This document shows positions 46,146 through 58,781 of a DNA stretch of 64,000 bases, in pieces. Positions within the stretch are counted from its first letter, which is position 1, and every line of letters starts with the position of its first letter. The stretch covers positions 409,562-473,561 of the forward strand of contig JAQFWX010000035.1 of assembly GCA_027605045.1 (NCBI GenBank). The letters are read 5' to 3'. Position numbers and translations under genes: made by a program. The notes beneath the pieces are model-generated. The model searched no databases and was not told where the DNA came from. It was given only the letters and a program-made list of their open reading frames with translations. The DNA is from Phallus indusiatus. Taxonomy: Eukaryota; Basidiomycota; Agaricomycetes; Phallales; Phallaceae.

Positions 46146-46717
46146 CTAGGAAAGAAAGATAAAGCAAATATAGGGATCCAGGGAGAAGACGTGTATCCGT
46201 GTGAATACAAATTAAGTGAGAGCAAAAATGGATCGAGGAAAACGAAAAAGACGGGGAAGAGTGGAACGTCAAAGGCAAAGGAAAGAAGCGTTTTTCAGGC
46301 AAATCAGGTCCAGATGTTCTAACGGGTTGTGACATTCCGGCCGTGTCACTCCTCCCCAATTTGCTCCCGGCGCGCCGCGCATCGAGCAATGTAAAATGAG
46401 CGCCCGTTTCTGTGACACCGTGAGTGTCACACCCAAGTCCAAGTTCACACCCCTCTCTCTTCCCCTGATGACGAGCAAGTAATGAAAACACATGAACAGC
46501 AAAGCCATCTATCTTATTGACTGCCCAATATAAGCAACTCGTTGGGCAATTTTTTTCTATTACTTTCACATTTTCATATTTAGGGACCATGAGTTTCCGA
46601 GTCCAAGTCCGAGTCCAAACCTGGACCTACAATGCCATCTGTCCCGCTTTTCTCACACACTCGTCACTGGGCAGGTATAAGTGCTACCTCAGGAATGCTC
46701 ATTGTCGATAAAGCAAT
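46146..46717. promoter_or_regulatory. Divergent promoter region of MAPKK and the 46.7-kb gene
   Basis: 570 bp without coding signal between divergent starts. It contains GTGACA/TGTCAC-type motifs facing each other around 46330-46430 and several GAGTCC-type repeats near 46600; their role is unknown. Confidence 0.35.
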
Positions 46718-47443
46718 ATGACTTCCAACCGCCCCCCTCCGCTTTCTCCTATCTCAACCGTCCCATCAGCCAGAAACAAGGACAAGCCAGTTCCGACCCC
46801 TTTGAGGCTTGACAGCTCCGGAGTCGAACCTTCCCTACTGATTGGCAAAGTATTGCAAAAGACGGTTCGGTCTTACCGACACCCTATGATAACATTCCAT
46901 TTCAGCGATTCATCTTGTTATCAAGTACATGTCGAGGGATATCACCCTAATCCAACTTTACAAGGCGTCCCCAAGGTTAGTACGATTCAGAAGAGATACC
47001 CAGCCAGGACTTAACGGACGATGTTTAAGGAACTCGAAGTGAATACTTCATTTGAAGAGATGTTGAATTTGAGTCAGAACCTGGATGGACCCTTGGACCT
47101 AACCGTGACCAACTGCTCGTTTATTCGGCTCACCGACAAAGCATTCCAGCGCAAACGTCCTGAAGATCGTGAAGAAAGATGGGATCAAAATCATCTCGGC
47201 CTGGTACATAACTCACTTTTGCTGTCTCTCTTTTATGCTGATGACGATTGTTAGGCTTTCAAATTTAATGGCCGGCCCAACTGGCACTGTGTCTGGGCCG
47301 CTGTCGTTGATCATGACAAGGAGTACGGCGGCAGAGAAGTTTTTCGAAGTTACGAAGATGTTTATTTGCAACGTGTCGCATTGCCTCCATCACCCAACTC
47401 ACCAGCTCGCCCGCATCATAAAGCGAGGAGACGCCGCACTTGA
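46718..47443 (+). CDS. Unknown conserved-looking protein
   Basis: Three exons (46718-46975, 47030-47203, 47255-47443) join in frame to 206 residues. I do not know its function. A Pro/Ser-rich start (MTSNRPPPLSPIS) leads to a compact region with RSYRHPMITFHFSDSSCYQV, LDLTVTNCSFIRLTDKAF, RWDQNHLGLAFKFNGRPNWH and WAAVVDHDKEYGG, then FRSYEDVYLQRV and a basic tail KARRRRT. The alternation of strands and the conserved-looking Trp/His positions suggest a small beta-rich fold. There is no signal peptide or membrane helix. The protein has the look of a basidiomycete-specific conserved family. Confidence 0.7.
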
Positions 47444-49584
47444 ATCAAAGAAAGAAAGGAATGTATGATTATTACCAGTAAGCGTGTTGTCCCTAGTTTT
47501 AACGTGTAGCAATGGACTTTCGATTGTGCAATTATAATAAATTATTCTCATTCCATCACTGTTACATCTATTTGTCCTGTGAATCAAAGGAATTAAAGAA
47601 AGCTCAGACTTGTGGGATAACTTCGTAGTAGACATACGTCAGACGGCCACTGAAGCTCCGAAGCGCCGAAGAGCCAGTATGGTTCAAACTCCGACAACCA
47701 TCCTGCTTTTGAGTTTATACTTGAACCTCGAGAGATAAAACACGTTAAGCCCGTCACTCAACCATCTCAAATGTTAAACTTCAATTTATTCTGTAACGCC
47801 TTCAGCTTCGGATTCAAAATCCGATTCAGGCAGTCTATTGACTATAGGACCCGTCTTGATTTCAATGCATGTCCAGACTTCGAAAGGCATATTGCTTCCT
47901 GACACTTTTCAAAAAAAAAAATAAGAACACAATCCGTGAGCCATGGCTGTGCTCCTACGGATGAACGAAGAAGAATCAAAGCCAGAAGAACCCCTGGGCT
48001 GTGAGAGATGTTTTTGGAATATGAAATTAACCATTATTGGTAATGACGTTTACAGCATCTTACACGACAGCCTTACCCAAATTTAATTATCTCAGACTTC
48101 ACTAATTATATTCGGCACCGTCATTCTTCGACACCTTCCAATTCCCAGGGGATTTAAATAGCTGCTACTCAGGTCTCAGTCTTTCAGACTTCCCTACAGT
48201 AGCCCGATAGAAAACCTCCCCCGCCTGCCCCGCTTCTCCTTTGGTGAAAGAGTTGTTTACGACACACGATACATATCGCTTCTGCTTCTTTGATGGCACG
48301 CAATAAGTTCTTTTTCCAGAAGATGTAAAGAATGAGGCTCTACTGGACGGTCCCATCGCAAAGACAGCAGGGTGCCAAGCTTTGTAGGGACTATCCAAGA
48401 TACTCCCCCAACTTCTAAAGGCACCTAAATATACATGACGTTAGTATTCCCTGTCTTCTCGTACGGTATACGGCCTCATGTGACTAAGTAAGGACACGAC
48501 TCGAGGCTTGCAGGGTTAAGTGAAACCTTGATCGTATTTGCTTTGGTACTTATCGATCATATGAGAAATTTATCTAATTTCTCCCCGGCTGGAGGTGTAG
48601 CAGTTGGTAGCGGTTAAGAAATTCGGTACGTAATGTTCAATAGCACGTTTATGACTTGCTGTTGAATAACAAAAGTTAGATTGGCCTGGAGAAAATGGGT
48701 TTCCTTGTTTTTCAGCAAGGGAGACGGATGGTCATAGAAATGGTCATAGCTTAAATTTTCGTATCTGTTCGTCATTCAATAATTATGGAGCAGGCACTGC
48801 CTCTAGCAATAACGTGATTCCAGGAAATAGACGCGCCACAATGGTGAAAACGTTACTTACACGAGGCACTTGGCCAGTTACGCCATGCGATAGTGGTATC
48901 CTGTGAATTATTTCATTTTGCCAGTCCAAGCTGACTCCGATGATATGGAGTTTCCTCATAGATCTAATTTCCATTATATTCTATTAGCAATGTGATTGAA
49001 CGGCAATCGTTCTGATACCTTTATTAACCGCAATGAATTCAGCTCACAATCCCTGCGTACAGTACTAATTATGCCGATCAGGACCTTGATCGATCTGTTG
49101 GAAACCGCAAAAATTAATGTGTTCGTGAGCCGACAAAATGAATACAGCAAGACGTAATGCGAAATCGATTCCTCCCTCCTACAATTATATATTGCCAACG
49201 AAGAAGATGGAGGCGTTAAAAGTCCGGATCTCCTACGGCCGGGAGAAATAAAAGAACGGTCCGAAATTATCATTATAATTACCATACGCCCTTCAAAGAC
49301 ACGTTGTCGGCATCATTGCTGCCAGGGGTTTTTGTAATATTTTGCAGACTATCATGATCATGTACTAGCTTTCTCCCCCTCAGCGCGTGGGCAGATGCGA
49401 TATTGGCAGAGCTAGTTCATTTAAGACATATGAGCAAAGAAAATCAAATTCCATTGAAACCAGACATAACATACATTTGGGTAGTTGTTTCTCTCTCCTC
49501 ATGCACACGATGCGGCCTCGAGGCAACTTCCCAATTCGGCAACAGACGATCGGAGTTCTCCGAACGTTCCCCCAAAACCTGACT
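47444..49584. other. Intergenic stretch, 2.1 kb
   Basis: No supported gene. A 77-codon minus-strand ORF at 48165-48398 is the most protein-like piece but lacks recognisable motifs and partners. The segment near 47640-47760 contains several short inverted motifs without tRNA geometry. Confidence 0.4.
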
Positions 49585-50288
49585 ATGACACGTTCGGTTT
49601 CCTTTGCAAGGTAAAGTAACTACTTGACATATCTTTGGTTAATTATCGATATCAAGAGATATTTTTTGTACGTTTCAGTGTGACTCCCGCCAATTCTGGC
49701 ACCGTGAGGAAGCTCAACAGTGTCTTGTTCCCAGTCCAATATTCCGAGAAGTTTTACAAAGACATTTTATCTCCGGAGACAGAAAGTTTTTGCAAATTAG
49801 GTTAGAGAAATCTGAGATACATCATTTACAAATTTTAATTGCTCGGGTCAATCTCATCTGAAATCATTTTGCTCCTATAGTATACTTTAACGATATTCCG
49901 GTTGGGACGTTCTGCTGTCGGATAGATCAGGGTGACCACGAGGGCGAAGGGAAGCTTTACTTGATGACTATGGGAATTCTCGCGGTAATATATATCCCTT
50001 CAAGCCTTTTTATATGAATATCTCATCACACTTCTTCACCAGCCCTATCGGTCGAGGCAGCTCGGAACCAAGGCTCTTCAAGAGATCGTATCTGCAGCCC
50101 GTTTACATATTAAGCCGAAGATAGTGGCGATTTACCTTCATGTCCAGGAGAATAATGGGGATGCCCGACGCTTTTATGAACGCCATGGATTCAAGGTCGT
50201 CGGACAAGACCCTGACTATTATAAGAAGATCGAGCCTCACGGGTCTTGGATATTACAGATGGATATCGTTCAAGACCAGACGGACTGA
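49585..50288 (+). CDS. NAA50: N-alpha-acetyltransferase 50 (Naa50/San, NatE)
   Basis: Four exons (49585-49610, 49679-49800, 49881-49984, 50043-50288) join to 157 residues. The GNAT fold is clear and matches Naa50: VTPANSGTVRKLNSVLFPVQ, YSEKFYKDIL, CKLVYFNDIPVGTFCCRID, LYLMTMGILAPYRSRQLG with the acetyl-CoA binding R-x-x-Q-L-G loop, and YLHVQENNGDARRFYERHGF then KVVGQDPDYY. Naa50 acetylates the N-termini of Met-hydrophobic proteins and associates with NatA at the ribosome. Length is a little under the human protein (169 residues). Key residues of the substrate and cofactor sites appear present. Confidence 0.93.
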
Positions 50289-50473
50289 GTCTGTGCACGT
50301 GTTTTCTGAAACCTTTGAGGGCGTTCAAGTAAAATATGTGATGGCTTTGCAAACGCAGCAAGTAATTTGCTCAGCTTTATTCGAAATGCTTTATAAACAA
50401 AAAAAAAACGCTAGTATACAGCAGAATGATTGAGAAGAAAAAGGCAGCAAAGACAACATTACTATCAGCTACA

Positions 50474-51171
50474 TTATCCTTTTGATTCCCGGGAGACTTT
50501 GCGCGCATCCAAAGAAAAGGGCTCGTGAGATCTGTGTTCTGAATACTACATGCCACATTGTTTTTGAGACTATATGGCAAGATTCCAGGTTTGGGGTGTT
50601 AATAACGATTATATGGTTGAGACTATTGAAATCACCTGGTGTCGTCTCAGCGCATCTTTCCGGCTAAACATTTTATTACAACTGTTGCACGCAAATGGTT
50701 TCGCACCACTGTGCGAGTCCCTAAAGCGAGGTCTCTTTAGTATAATATTCTGAGAAATGCAGTTACTTTTAATCACCGGTGTCGTTTTAAGTCATGTGAG
50801 CGGTCAAAGGATAGAGGGCACATATCGCAAGGGTAAGGGCGCGAAGGAGAAGCAGGATAGACAGGTTGAGGTGGAGAAGAACTGAGATGCCCGTCATATT
50901 GCGAATTCTGCGGGGAGTATGGTATTGGCTGATGCTGACTAGCGGGTGGTAGCGACGAAGGTGGGTATCCAGGATAAACGGATGAGTTTCCACCTGCGTA
51001 AGCCACAGGAGAATAGTTGGATGCGTAGCTCGCTCCATTTCCATAGGGATGGGGGGACATGTAATTTGCATAAGAAGAGGATGCAGAGGGGGGAGAAGCA
51101 GGTGGTTGGTATCGATGATCTTGTGGGGAGGGGTATGATGAGCCATTTGGTTTCATCGGTGCATAGGCCAT
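50474..51171 (-). CDS. Two-finger C2H2 zinc finger regulator
   Basis: Three exons (51171-50777, 50720-50636, 50545-50474) give 183 residues. The N-terminal 110 residues are Pro/Ser/Tyr-rich (repeats of YPSP-, NYSP-, YPGYPP-like sequence), suggesting a disordered activation region. Two classical fingers follow: YPCDMCPLSFDRSHDLKRHR and FACNSCNKMFSRKDALRRHQ, joined by a linker DSHSGAKP that the second exon supplies. A short charged tail RSHEPFSLDARKVSRESKG ends the protein. The presumed role is a nuclear sequence-specific transcription factor; the target is unknown. The first ORF alone looks truncated in the first finger, but splicing restores both. Confidence 0.85.
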
Positions 51172-52607
51172 ATTTTTGCGATTCGTGTCCAGGAGGGGTA
51201 GAAGCCTGACCGGGTGGGACCCTCGAAATTTAAGCTTTATATAATTTTAGTTGTTCCACCACCGTGCAAGCACGAAATTACTCAACACGGATCTAGTCCT
51301 ATTCAAAAATCAAATCTTTCGGAACGAAGAGATCCTGCAATAACCCAACGTATTTCTTCTTCATTATTTTCCATGAAGACTATTTAAGACAAAAATGCCG
51401 AAAATGATAGTATAATCTTTGTGATTCATCGGCTGCTCGGAAGACCACCTGAAAAGCCTTGAGGCAAGCGATCCAGTGAAAGGAAACGAGAGACCGGTAC
51501 AGAGTATCCGATGAGACTATCCCACCTCCCAAGGATGGTAATGAAAACGTGGTTAGAAGGCGCGCAGCATCATGAAGATCCTTTCCTATAAATCCGTTCG
51601 TGGGCGTATCAAGTTTAGATCGACTTGATGTAGGTTTCTCCACCTGCACTATGATCAAGGCTTCTAAGGGGAATTTTTTCGGCGTTACGAAAACGGTATT
51701 TTTGTAGATCGTGCATTACGGCTGCAAAACGCCGATTATGCGACATTTTGTAAGGGAACAATAAAAGTGAAGGTCAAAGCCAGTGGTTTTCCTGCGAAAT
51801 AAAAAGTATATTTAGGTATCCAGAATCTGATCGATAAAAATGGTATAGTTCCCCGAGTCTTTAAAATCGATTAGGTGGTAATGACTTGTGACACTGTCAA
51901 CCGGGACACTATGGGAAAGCTCTCTCATCAAGTAAATCGAATTCGACCGCTGGACGATCAGACCTCAACGCCGACAAGCTCAGGGATTGAGAAAAGGTTT
52001 GTGTTTTTATTTTCGGTGATCCTGAATAAACTAAAATAAATGGAGTCAATTTAAAGGCCAAATCTCTTACTGGGATGCCGGATTGCCAATCCGATAATAG
52101 CATATGGGTACGTTAGGGAATGAACATCAGTTTTCTGGACCCCACAGATGACGGTAAGTACAGAAACAGTATGAGTTTTGATGTTATCCTGAAAGCAACC
52201 TAGGCGAGAATTTAATTGATTTTCTAAAAAAACAAAAGCGTGTACCAAGTAAGGATAATCGCATCGAAAAAAGTACCTGTTAATAATTTTCTTTATTGTT
52301 AAGTAGGACGGCAAAGGCAACGAGCATGCGTACCTTCAAAAACAGTCACAGCCATGTTTTTTTTCTCTCAATTACGTAACATGTTCATTTCTGAAAATCT
52401 AACCACCCGTGTGTTTCATGATTCAGATGTGATATGTCCATGATTTTTCAGTGTACCTCAGAGATTCGCTGGTCAGTGGTGACTAGGACTTTTAACTTTG
52501 AAGTTGTAAAAAGATTGCCGGTTACCTAAGGCATAATTACGTAACATGCCGAGGAAAAATGATAGTACCTTCACAATTTGTTTTCGTTCTTCCTGAACTA
52601 TTTATTC
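51172..52607. other. Intergenic stretch between C2H2 regulator and DNA ligase I
   Basis: About 1.4 kb without supported genes. The minus-strand ORFs at 51380-51658 and 52051-52320 have no recognisable motif. It is presumed to hold the divergent promoters. Confidence 0.4.
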
Positions 52608-55600
52608 ATGTCTTCCAAACGACTTTCGCCAGAGAAAAAGACCAGTCCGAGGAAAAAAGTGAAAGCATCTCCAGGGCAGTTAATATTAGAACAATTCTTT
52701 TCTTCAAGCAACACGGTTCCAAACCCTTCCATCTCAGTATTGTCACCTGACAGGACAAATAACTCGGGTGGAGAATCAACCACTAAAAGGACCATTTCTA
52801 AAATTACTCCTCCTAATGACACGTCTTCTTCCAAAAGCTCTCCGCGGCGGTTGCTTGATTGGGAACTGTCAGTCGACTTGGACGCTTTCAGCACCTCGCC
52901 TGATCTGGAAATTATCGATGAGACAGCCCCAAACAATCATTTGGCCTCAAGGCAATCAGGTGAATTTTTGTCCTAAAAACGTTTCCTTTTGATCCTGGAG
53001 AATTAAATCATTAGAAGCCCTTGGAGAACGCGACTTTTATCCGAGCACCTCACAGTTGACGTTGACGAACTCGAAGCTTGATGACAATCATTGCACTCGT
53101 CCCTCTTCGTTGAATTCCCTTTCAAAATCTATCTCGATCGATGTTACTTCCAAATCATCCTCTGTATCGTATCCCGATTTAGCTATCGACCCGTCTCATT
53201 TCATTGTCGATCCTTGTCCGCCATGGTCTCCTGCCAGCTATTCTTTTCTCGTCCATGCACTGGCCACTCTCTCAAATACTCGTTCTCGGATTGCAATAAT
53301 CAATACACTTACAAATTATCTTCGTTGTGTAATATTATGTCATCCTCCTTCCCTTATTCCCTCTCTTTATCTCGTAACGAATAGTCTCGCCCCATCGTAT
53401 CTTGCCGTCGAGCTGGGCCTAGGTCCTTCGGTTATTACTAAGGCTTTACAGCAAGTATCTGGTCTCTCAGCGGCTGCCTTGAGCAAACTATACAAGTCTC
53501 TGGGCGATCCTGGAGATGTCGCCTTTGCGGCTAAATCTTCAGTCCGGACACTTATTCCCCATGCACCGCTCACAACGGTTAACGTTTATGAAACCATGTT
53601 AAAAATTGCTCGGACACAAGGTCAGGGATCTCTCAAATCAAATCAAAAGTTGGTGGAGAAGCTTCTACTGTCAGCCAAGGGTGAAGAATCGAGATACCTT
53701 GTTCGGACCCTTTGTCAGAATCTACGCGTCGGAGCAGTACGGTATGGAAAATAAATGATCTCTTAATGAATTTTTTTATTAGAATTCTGCTCCCAGAAAT
53801 TCCATAATCTCGGCTTTGGCCAGAGCTATGGTTTTCATTAAGCCAAGCCGTGAAGCGCCGGAATCATCAACTCTCGACCTCCCTCCTCATGCGGTAAACA
53901 AGGTGATAAGTCCTGATAAAAAAGGAAATAAGATCACAAGGTCAGACAAGGGGAAAGATGAAATGGCTCAATCATGTCTTCGCGCCGAAGGGGTTTTGAA
54001 ACACGCATTTGTCATCCATCCTAATTTGGATGATATCGCTGGAGCCTTATTAGACGGCGGTTTGAACGCCGTTTCAGAGCGTATTTCCTTGTCGGTTGGT
54101 CCGTTGCAATTCAATTTCAGCCTCCCTTTGATTCAAAACAAATTCTGATATGGGTTTTACTAAGGTGTACCACTTCATCCCACACTAGGTTCACCAGCAA
54201 GGTCTCTGGACGAGATCTATGAGAGACTACAAGATCAGGCGTTTGCGGCTGAACTCAAATATGATGGACAGCGGGCACAGATACACGCGTTACAAAAAGA
54301 GAATGGAGAGGTGTTCGTAAAAATATTTTCTCGTCATTTAGAAGACATGACAGAAAAGGTTTTATGATTTTTTTTGTTTTTCCCGCTTGTTCATTTTAAA
54401 TCACGCTTCCTTTAAGTATCCCGATGTCGTAGCACTCGTTCATCGACTCATTTCACGCCCGTTCACCTCCCAGCCGAAACTTTCGTCGTTCATTATTGAT
54501 TCCGAGATTGTTGCTGTTGATCCAGATACTGGCGACCTAAAGTCTTTTCAGGATTTATCTCAGCGAGCGCGGAAAGACGTGCGTGTGGAAGATATCAAAG
54601 TCTCGGTCGGAGTATATGCCTATGACATGATGTTTCTCAATGATGAAGTACGTTCTCAGTGCCACTGAATTCTTCTTCCGTCACATAATCATATCAATGT
54701 CCATGGTAGACACAGATTGAAGCACCATTCCGGCATCGGCGCGATCTTTTATATAGATTCTTGCCGGTTCTAATTCCCGAGACCAAAACCGTTGCTAGAT
54801 TTTATCACGCTGAGAAATGCGACAGCGAAGAAGGTCAAGAGGCGATTGAGGAATTCTGGGCCACAGCTGTCAAAGGCCGTGCTGAGGGGTTGATGATAAA
54901 AGTGTGGAAACACCTTTTCTCGTCAGAAAATTATTACTAATTTTCAGTAGTTGCTTGACCACGGTGAACTTAATCTGGAAGATGCGTCGGTCAGAAGCGC
55001 CAATAAATCTAGGAGGAAACCTTTACCGGCTTCTTATGAACCTGGTACGATTAATGACCGATTTAATTAATAGTGTCTCTGTTTACTAAAACATAAAAGA
55101 TAAACGGACAATGGCTTGGATAAAGCTTAAAAAGGATTACGTGGAAGGACTCGGCGATAGTTTGGATATGGTACCAATAGGTATACGCGAAGTGAGCAGT
55201 CCGCATGTCAGCTTATGTATCTCTCAACTTTAGGGGCATGGCACGGCAATGGCAGAAAAGCTTCTTGGTGGAGTCCAATACTGTTAGCAGTCTGGGACCC
55301 TTTTAAAGAGGAGTTCGTTGCTGTTTGCAAATGTATGTCTGGTGAGTGAGTAAAAAGGCGTGATCATTATTAGACCAACCAGACATCAGGATTTTCCGAT
55401 GCATTTTATAAGGTACCAGTAATTTCGGTAATATTTTATTTTCCTCATTCTTAAAATACCTGCACAATGAATTAGGAAATGAAAAAGAAATACGCTGAGG
55501 AGGGGGAAAATTGTTCTATGACGTCAAAGTGGAATTGCAACGCGGGAGGTGATTGAATGATTGGATCAAGCAAGCAAGAAAGGACATTTACTCATTAGCA

Positions 55601-55980
55601 CTATTTGATCAGGGTTTTCTCCTTCGGTTTACTTTAAACCTTCCGAGGTCTGGGAAATTCGTGGCTCCGAGTAAGCGCACTATATCCTCAGTGGTTTTCC
55701 GTAACTTAACTTTTTCTCGAGCATCACATTGAGTCCGGTCTCGATTGCTGCCCGTGAACTAATTTCCAAGGACAAAGGGCTTAGTCTCCGATTTCCCAGG
55801 TTTATGAAAGTGAGAAACGACAAAAACCCTGAACAAGCCTCATCTACCGAATTTCTTGCGGATATTTGGCGACACCAAGAGAACCGGGGGAGAAAAGAGC
55901 AACATGTCGACGAAGGGGATTTAGTTGAACTTGATTGGAACTCTGGTGAAGAGCCAACATCGGATTCAGAAGCTGGGTAA
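52608..55980 (+). CDS. CDC9: ATP-dependent DNA ligase I
   Basis: A multi-exon gene from ATG 52608 ([19 protein letters not shown]) to TAA 55978-55980. The N-terminus has a basic stretch and a PCNA-binding PIP box (QLILEQFF). The DNA-binding domain includes [49 protein letters not shown] and [14 protein letters not shown]. The nucleotidyltransferase motif [14 protein letters not shown] has the adenylated lysine. Later motifs are [31 protein letters not shown] and [20 protein letters not shown]. The OB domain ends with [20 protein letters not shown] and an acidic tail. It seals Okazaki fragments and repair nicks in the nucleus. Introns near 53743 and 54104 interrupt naive ORFs but splice in frame. 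Confidence 0.93.
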
Positions 55981-56424
55981 GCTTGGGAATTGGACGAGAC
56001 TCATTCTTTAGGTAAAACTTGTGACAGCAGCTGACGAGGGGAAGAAAGTATGTTTCCTGTTACTGTTATACTAATAGCACGCAATGTAAGGATAGTGTCT
56101 GTAAATTGAATAGGTTGTTTTGAATCACGCAACAGAGTGTAATGAACTCGAAATGGCGACCATCAATGTAGGCCATCATTTGTCCCTGTCCATAGGCATA
56201 GATCGTCGTCCAATGGCTGGTCCTCTGCGATGGCAGCTCTGCTTTGGGCGCTTACCGGTCTCCATGCCCGTGGTCACTTCCTTGCTTTTCCTTTATAACC
56301 ACCCCGTGTGTTGCAGGACTTCATACGTTTTCATTCCTTCTTAAAGCATAGATTGCTCAGATTTATTTCTTGATTCTCTGTCTTTTCTAGCCTTCCTTCT
56401 TTTAAACTTTTCTATTGATCAATT
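55981..56424. promoter_or_regulatory. Upstream region of the four-helix membrane protein gene
   Basis: 445 bp with no coding signal; pyrimidine-rich just before the start (CTTTTCTAGCCTTCC). Presumed ligase terminator and promoter of the next gene. Confidence 0.35.
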
Positions 56425-57043
56425 ATGGGTGTTTTCATCTGGCATGAGTGGGCTCGTTTTGTAGCGGTTACAGCTTGCATCTGTACGTTTCGGTCATTGA
56501 TGCCGCTTCAAGTCTAATTGTTTTTGTAGACTCTGTTTGGGCAGGCTTTTGGGGTTTAATTTATCGCAAGTTCTTTTGGGATTTCGTCAATGGGACACTT
56601 CGTAACCCCGGCGGGCTCCAGTATGTTAATCTACCAAAACTAAAACTCACCCAACCTCACATGCTTTGGCTATAGACCTGCCAATCAAGACAAAATTTTC
56701 GTCAATATTATTGTCAAGGCGCCCATTATTCAAATCGTTACGATCATCATGGCACTCTTCCTCCTTGCCTTAGAGACGGGTCTACCGCCATTGAAGAATA
56801 CGGCTCTATATCGTAGTTGGGTCCCTCGTATCGTGATGTTGATAATTTTGGCCTTTTTTACGATATTGTTTTATCAAGTAAGTGGAGAGACATATTTTGG
56901 CAGGGAAATACATACTCATACGACCTTTTTCATAGGGAACAAATGCCGCTCTCTACTCAACAATTGCGGCAGTGGGGTATACAATGGCACAGGCTCGCGG
57001 TGAAACTCCGAAGATCAAGAAGAGTGGCGGAGGGAAGGCTTGA
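56425..57043 (+). CDS. Four-helix membrane protein, DUF7727-like
   Basis: Four exons (56425-56482, 56530-56620, 56676-56877, 56936-57043) join to 152 residues. Membrane helices are VWAGFWGLIY preceded by FVAVTACIYS, IVKAPIIQIVTIIMALFLLA, RIVMLIILAFFTILFY and AALYSTIAAVGYT. Conserved-looking loop motifs are IWHEWARF near the start, RKFFWDFVNGTLRNPGGLQ between helices 1 and 2, and FYQGTNAALY. The C-terminus is short and basic (KIKKSGGGKA). This pattern matches a small basidiomycete family that I believe is listed as DUF7727; function unknown. The second exon-intron joint at 56620 keeps the frame (GGLQ/PANQDK). Confidence 0.75.
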
Positions 57044-57230
57044 AAGCAGATTTATTTTGTCATAGTGCAGGGTTCTATTGACAAATTTTCCTTTTCCTTC
57101 TTTGAGTCACGTTGCACCGTGTTGTGAAAGCATTCTTAATCAATAATTATTGATTTTTAACATCTTCACCGACGAAATAAAGTAAATATCTCAGTTCTCG
57201 ACCACAACTGCTCAGCGAAACATACGCCCT

Positions 57231-58640
57231 ATGTTATGTAAGCGTCAGATGCCATCAAGCGTCGGCAAGATGTCAGTAAACTCCAGCCTCGAGCAAGAAT
57301 CGCAAATAATCTCTCAACTACCTAGCGCATTTCAGAAGGCAGTCGAATCCGGTCAATTGTTCTTTTTCTCTTCTACACTCAATGAACACGTTGAATCAGA
57401 GATTGAGGTAGAGAAGTCACGTCGTTCTTCGTATCCGGAAATCTAATCGTCAAGAATATATCGCCCAGTTCCAGCTACGTCTTTGTCCAGCACTCCAAAA
57501 AAGCCGACTGCAATCACCCAACCTAAAGATGCTGAAAAGCCAAAAGATCCATTTGCCCCGCCATATGTAGCCGAGTTGTATGTTGGTGATCTTCGACCTG
57601 AGGATGACGAGGAATATGCAATCTTGGCAAGTTCGATGGTCCTTCATTTATTTCAAACATATGACTAATGTAATGAATAGCTGAACAAATTCTCAGTTGT
57701 TGAAAGACATTTTCTCTTGGTCACGAAAGGTATGTCAATGGTCCGTTGCTCTCCACTGTAATAGAAGCTTATTACCCCTTGTGAAGAATACCGTTCTCAA
57801 ACCTCACCCTCTCACCCTCAGATTTACTGGTTTGTTCTACGCAATATGCGTGTCCCTTATCTTGATTCGACTTTTATTCAGCAAAGCTATCAACTTCTTC
57901 TAGCCGCACGACAAATTGGCCAGACTTACATTGCCTTCTATAATTGTTCGTTAACAACTAAGTTTCTCTCTCTTTTGATTTACCCTTGATATGAAGTAAA
58001 CGGACACGAATATAGGTGGCGATGTTAGTGGCGCAAGTCAAACGCACAAACACATACAATTTCTCCCCGTCAAAAGTCTTCCTATTGAGAAGTTGGCTAA
58101 TTTAGTCAATGGTATAGAACCTGGTAAATCTTACTTGACGTTCAACAGATGGCCTATTACACTCATCTTCGGTCACGTTTACAGGAGCACCGTTTGTTAT
58201 TTCTCAGCTGCCATACGCACATGGCATCATCCGCTTTCCGTTCAGTTTATCTTCGCTGCCAAAAGAGAATATCAAATACACATTGGTGGATGGTTTTTTG
58301 AGATTGCTTGATTTTGCCATCATGACTACAAGACACAATGAAGACCAACAACCTGGCCCCCCCTCCTACAATGTCATAATGACAACAGAACACTTACATT
58401 TGATTCCGAGGAGCAAGGAAGTTTATACGTTGAAGTCCGGTGATGTAAGTCTTTTTGTCAGTTTTTTTTTTCGGATTGATGGTTATAATTATTTCGTAGC
58501 CCATTAGTGTGAATTCTTTAGGATTTAGTGGCATGATGCTCGTTAAGAGTGAAGAGGAGTTAGAAGCCGTCAAGGGTGAGGGTGTCCTGAAAATTCTGGA
58601 AGCAGTTGGAATGAAGAAATTCAACGAAGAACACGACTGA
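57231..58640 (+). CDS. APA2: Ap4A phosphorylase / ATP adenylyltransferase
   Basis: A multi-exon gene ending at TGA 58638-58640. The likely start is ATG 57270 (MSVNSSLEQESQIISQLPSA); in-frame ATGs at 57231 and 57249 are alternatives. Diagnostic blocks are FAPPYVAELYVGDL, YAILLNKFSVVERHFLLVTK, SYQLLLAARQIGQTYIAFYN and the histidine triad region GASQTHKHIQFLPV, then GAPFVISQLPYAHGIIRFPF, SYNVIMTTEHLHLIPRSK and GFSGMMLVKSEEEL. The enzyme phosphorolyses diadenosine tetraphosphate to ADP and ATP in the cytosol. The intron 57627-57680 starts with GC (GCAAGT): splicing there gives the family sequence EEYAIL-LNKFSVVE, whereas the nearest GT donor would add four residues. Confidence 0.88.
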
Positions 58641-58781
58641 CAAAATAGAATACAAGAATTTGTTACCAAACTGAGATAAGATAAAAAGTGATATCATGTA
58701 CAGATTGCGATCATTACCTCGAGTCCAAGTTCAAAGTCCGAGCCTGCCTAACAGCTCCAAAACTGTTCACAGTCGCCTCGT

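Noticed and set aside
47640..47710. Possible tRNA because of a GGTTCAAAC-like box
   Set aside because: No matching acceptor, D or anticodon stems could be drawn around it.
50377..50580. C2H2 gene seemed truncated after the first finger
   Set aside because: A GT-AG intron at 50776-50721 supplies the second finger in frame, so the gene is intact.
53743..54190. Apparent frame breaks in DNA ligase I
   Set aside because: Introns with AG acceptors after GCTCCCAG and ACTAAG restore [15 protein letters not shown] and [11 protein letters not shown]; the ligase is not a pseudogene.
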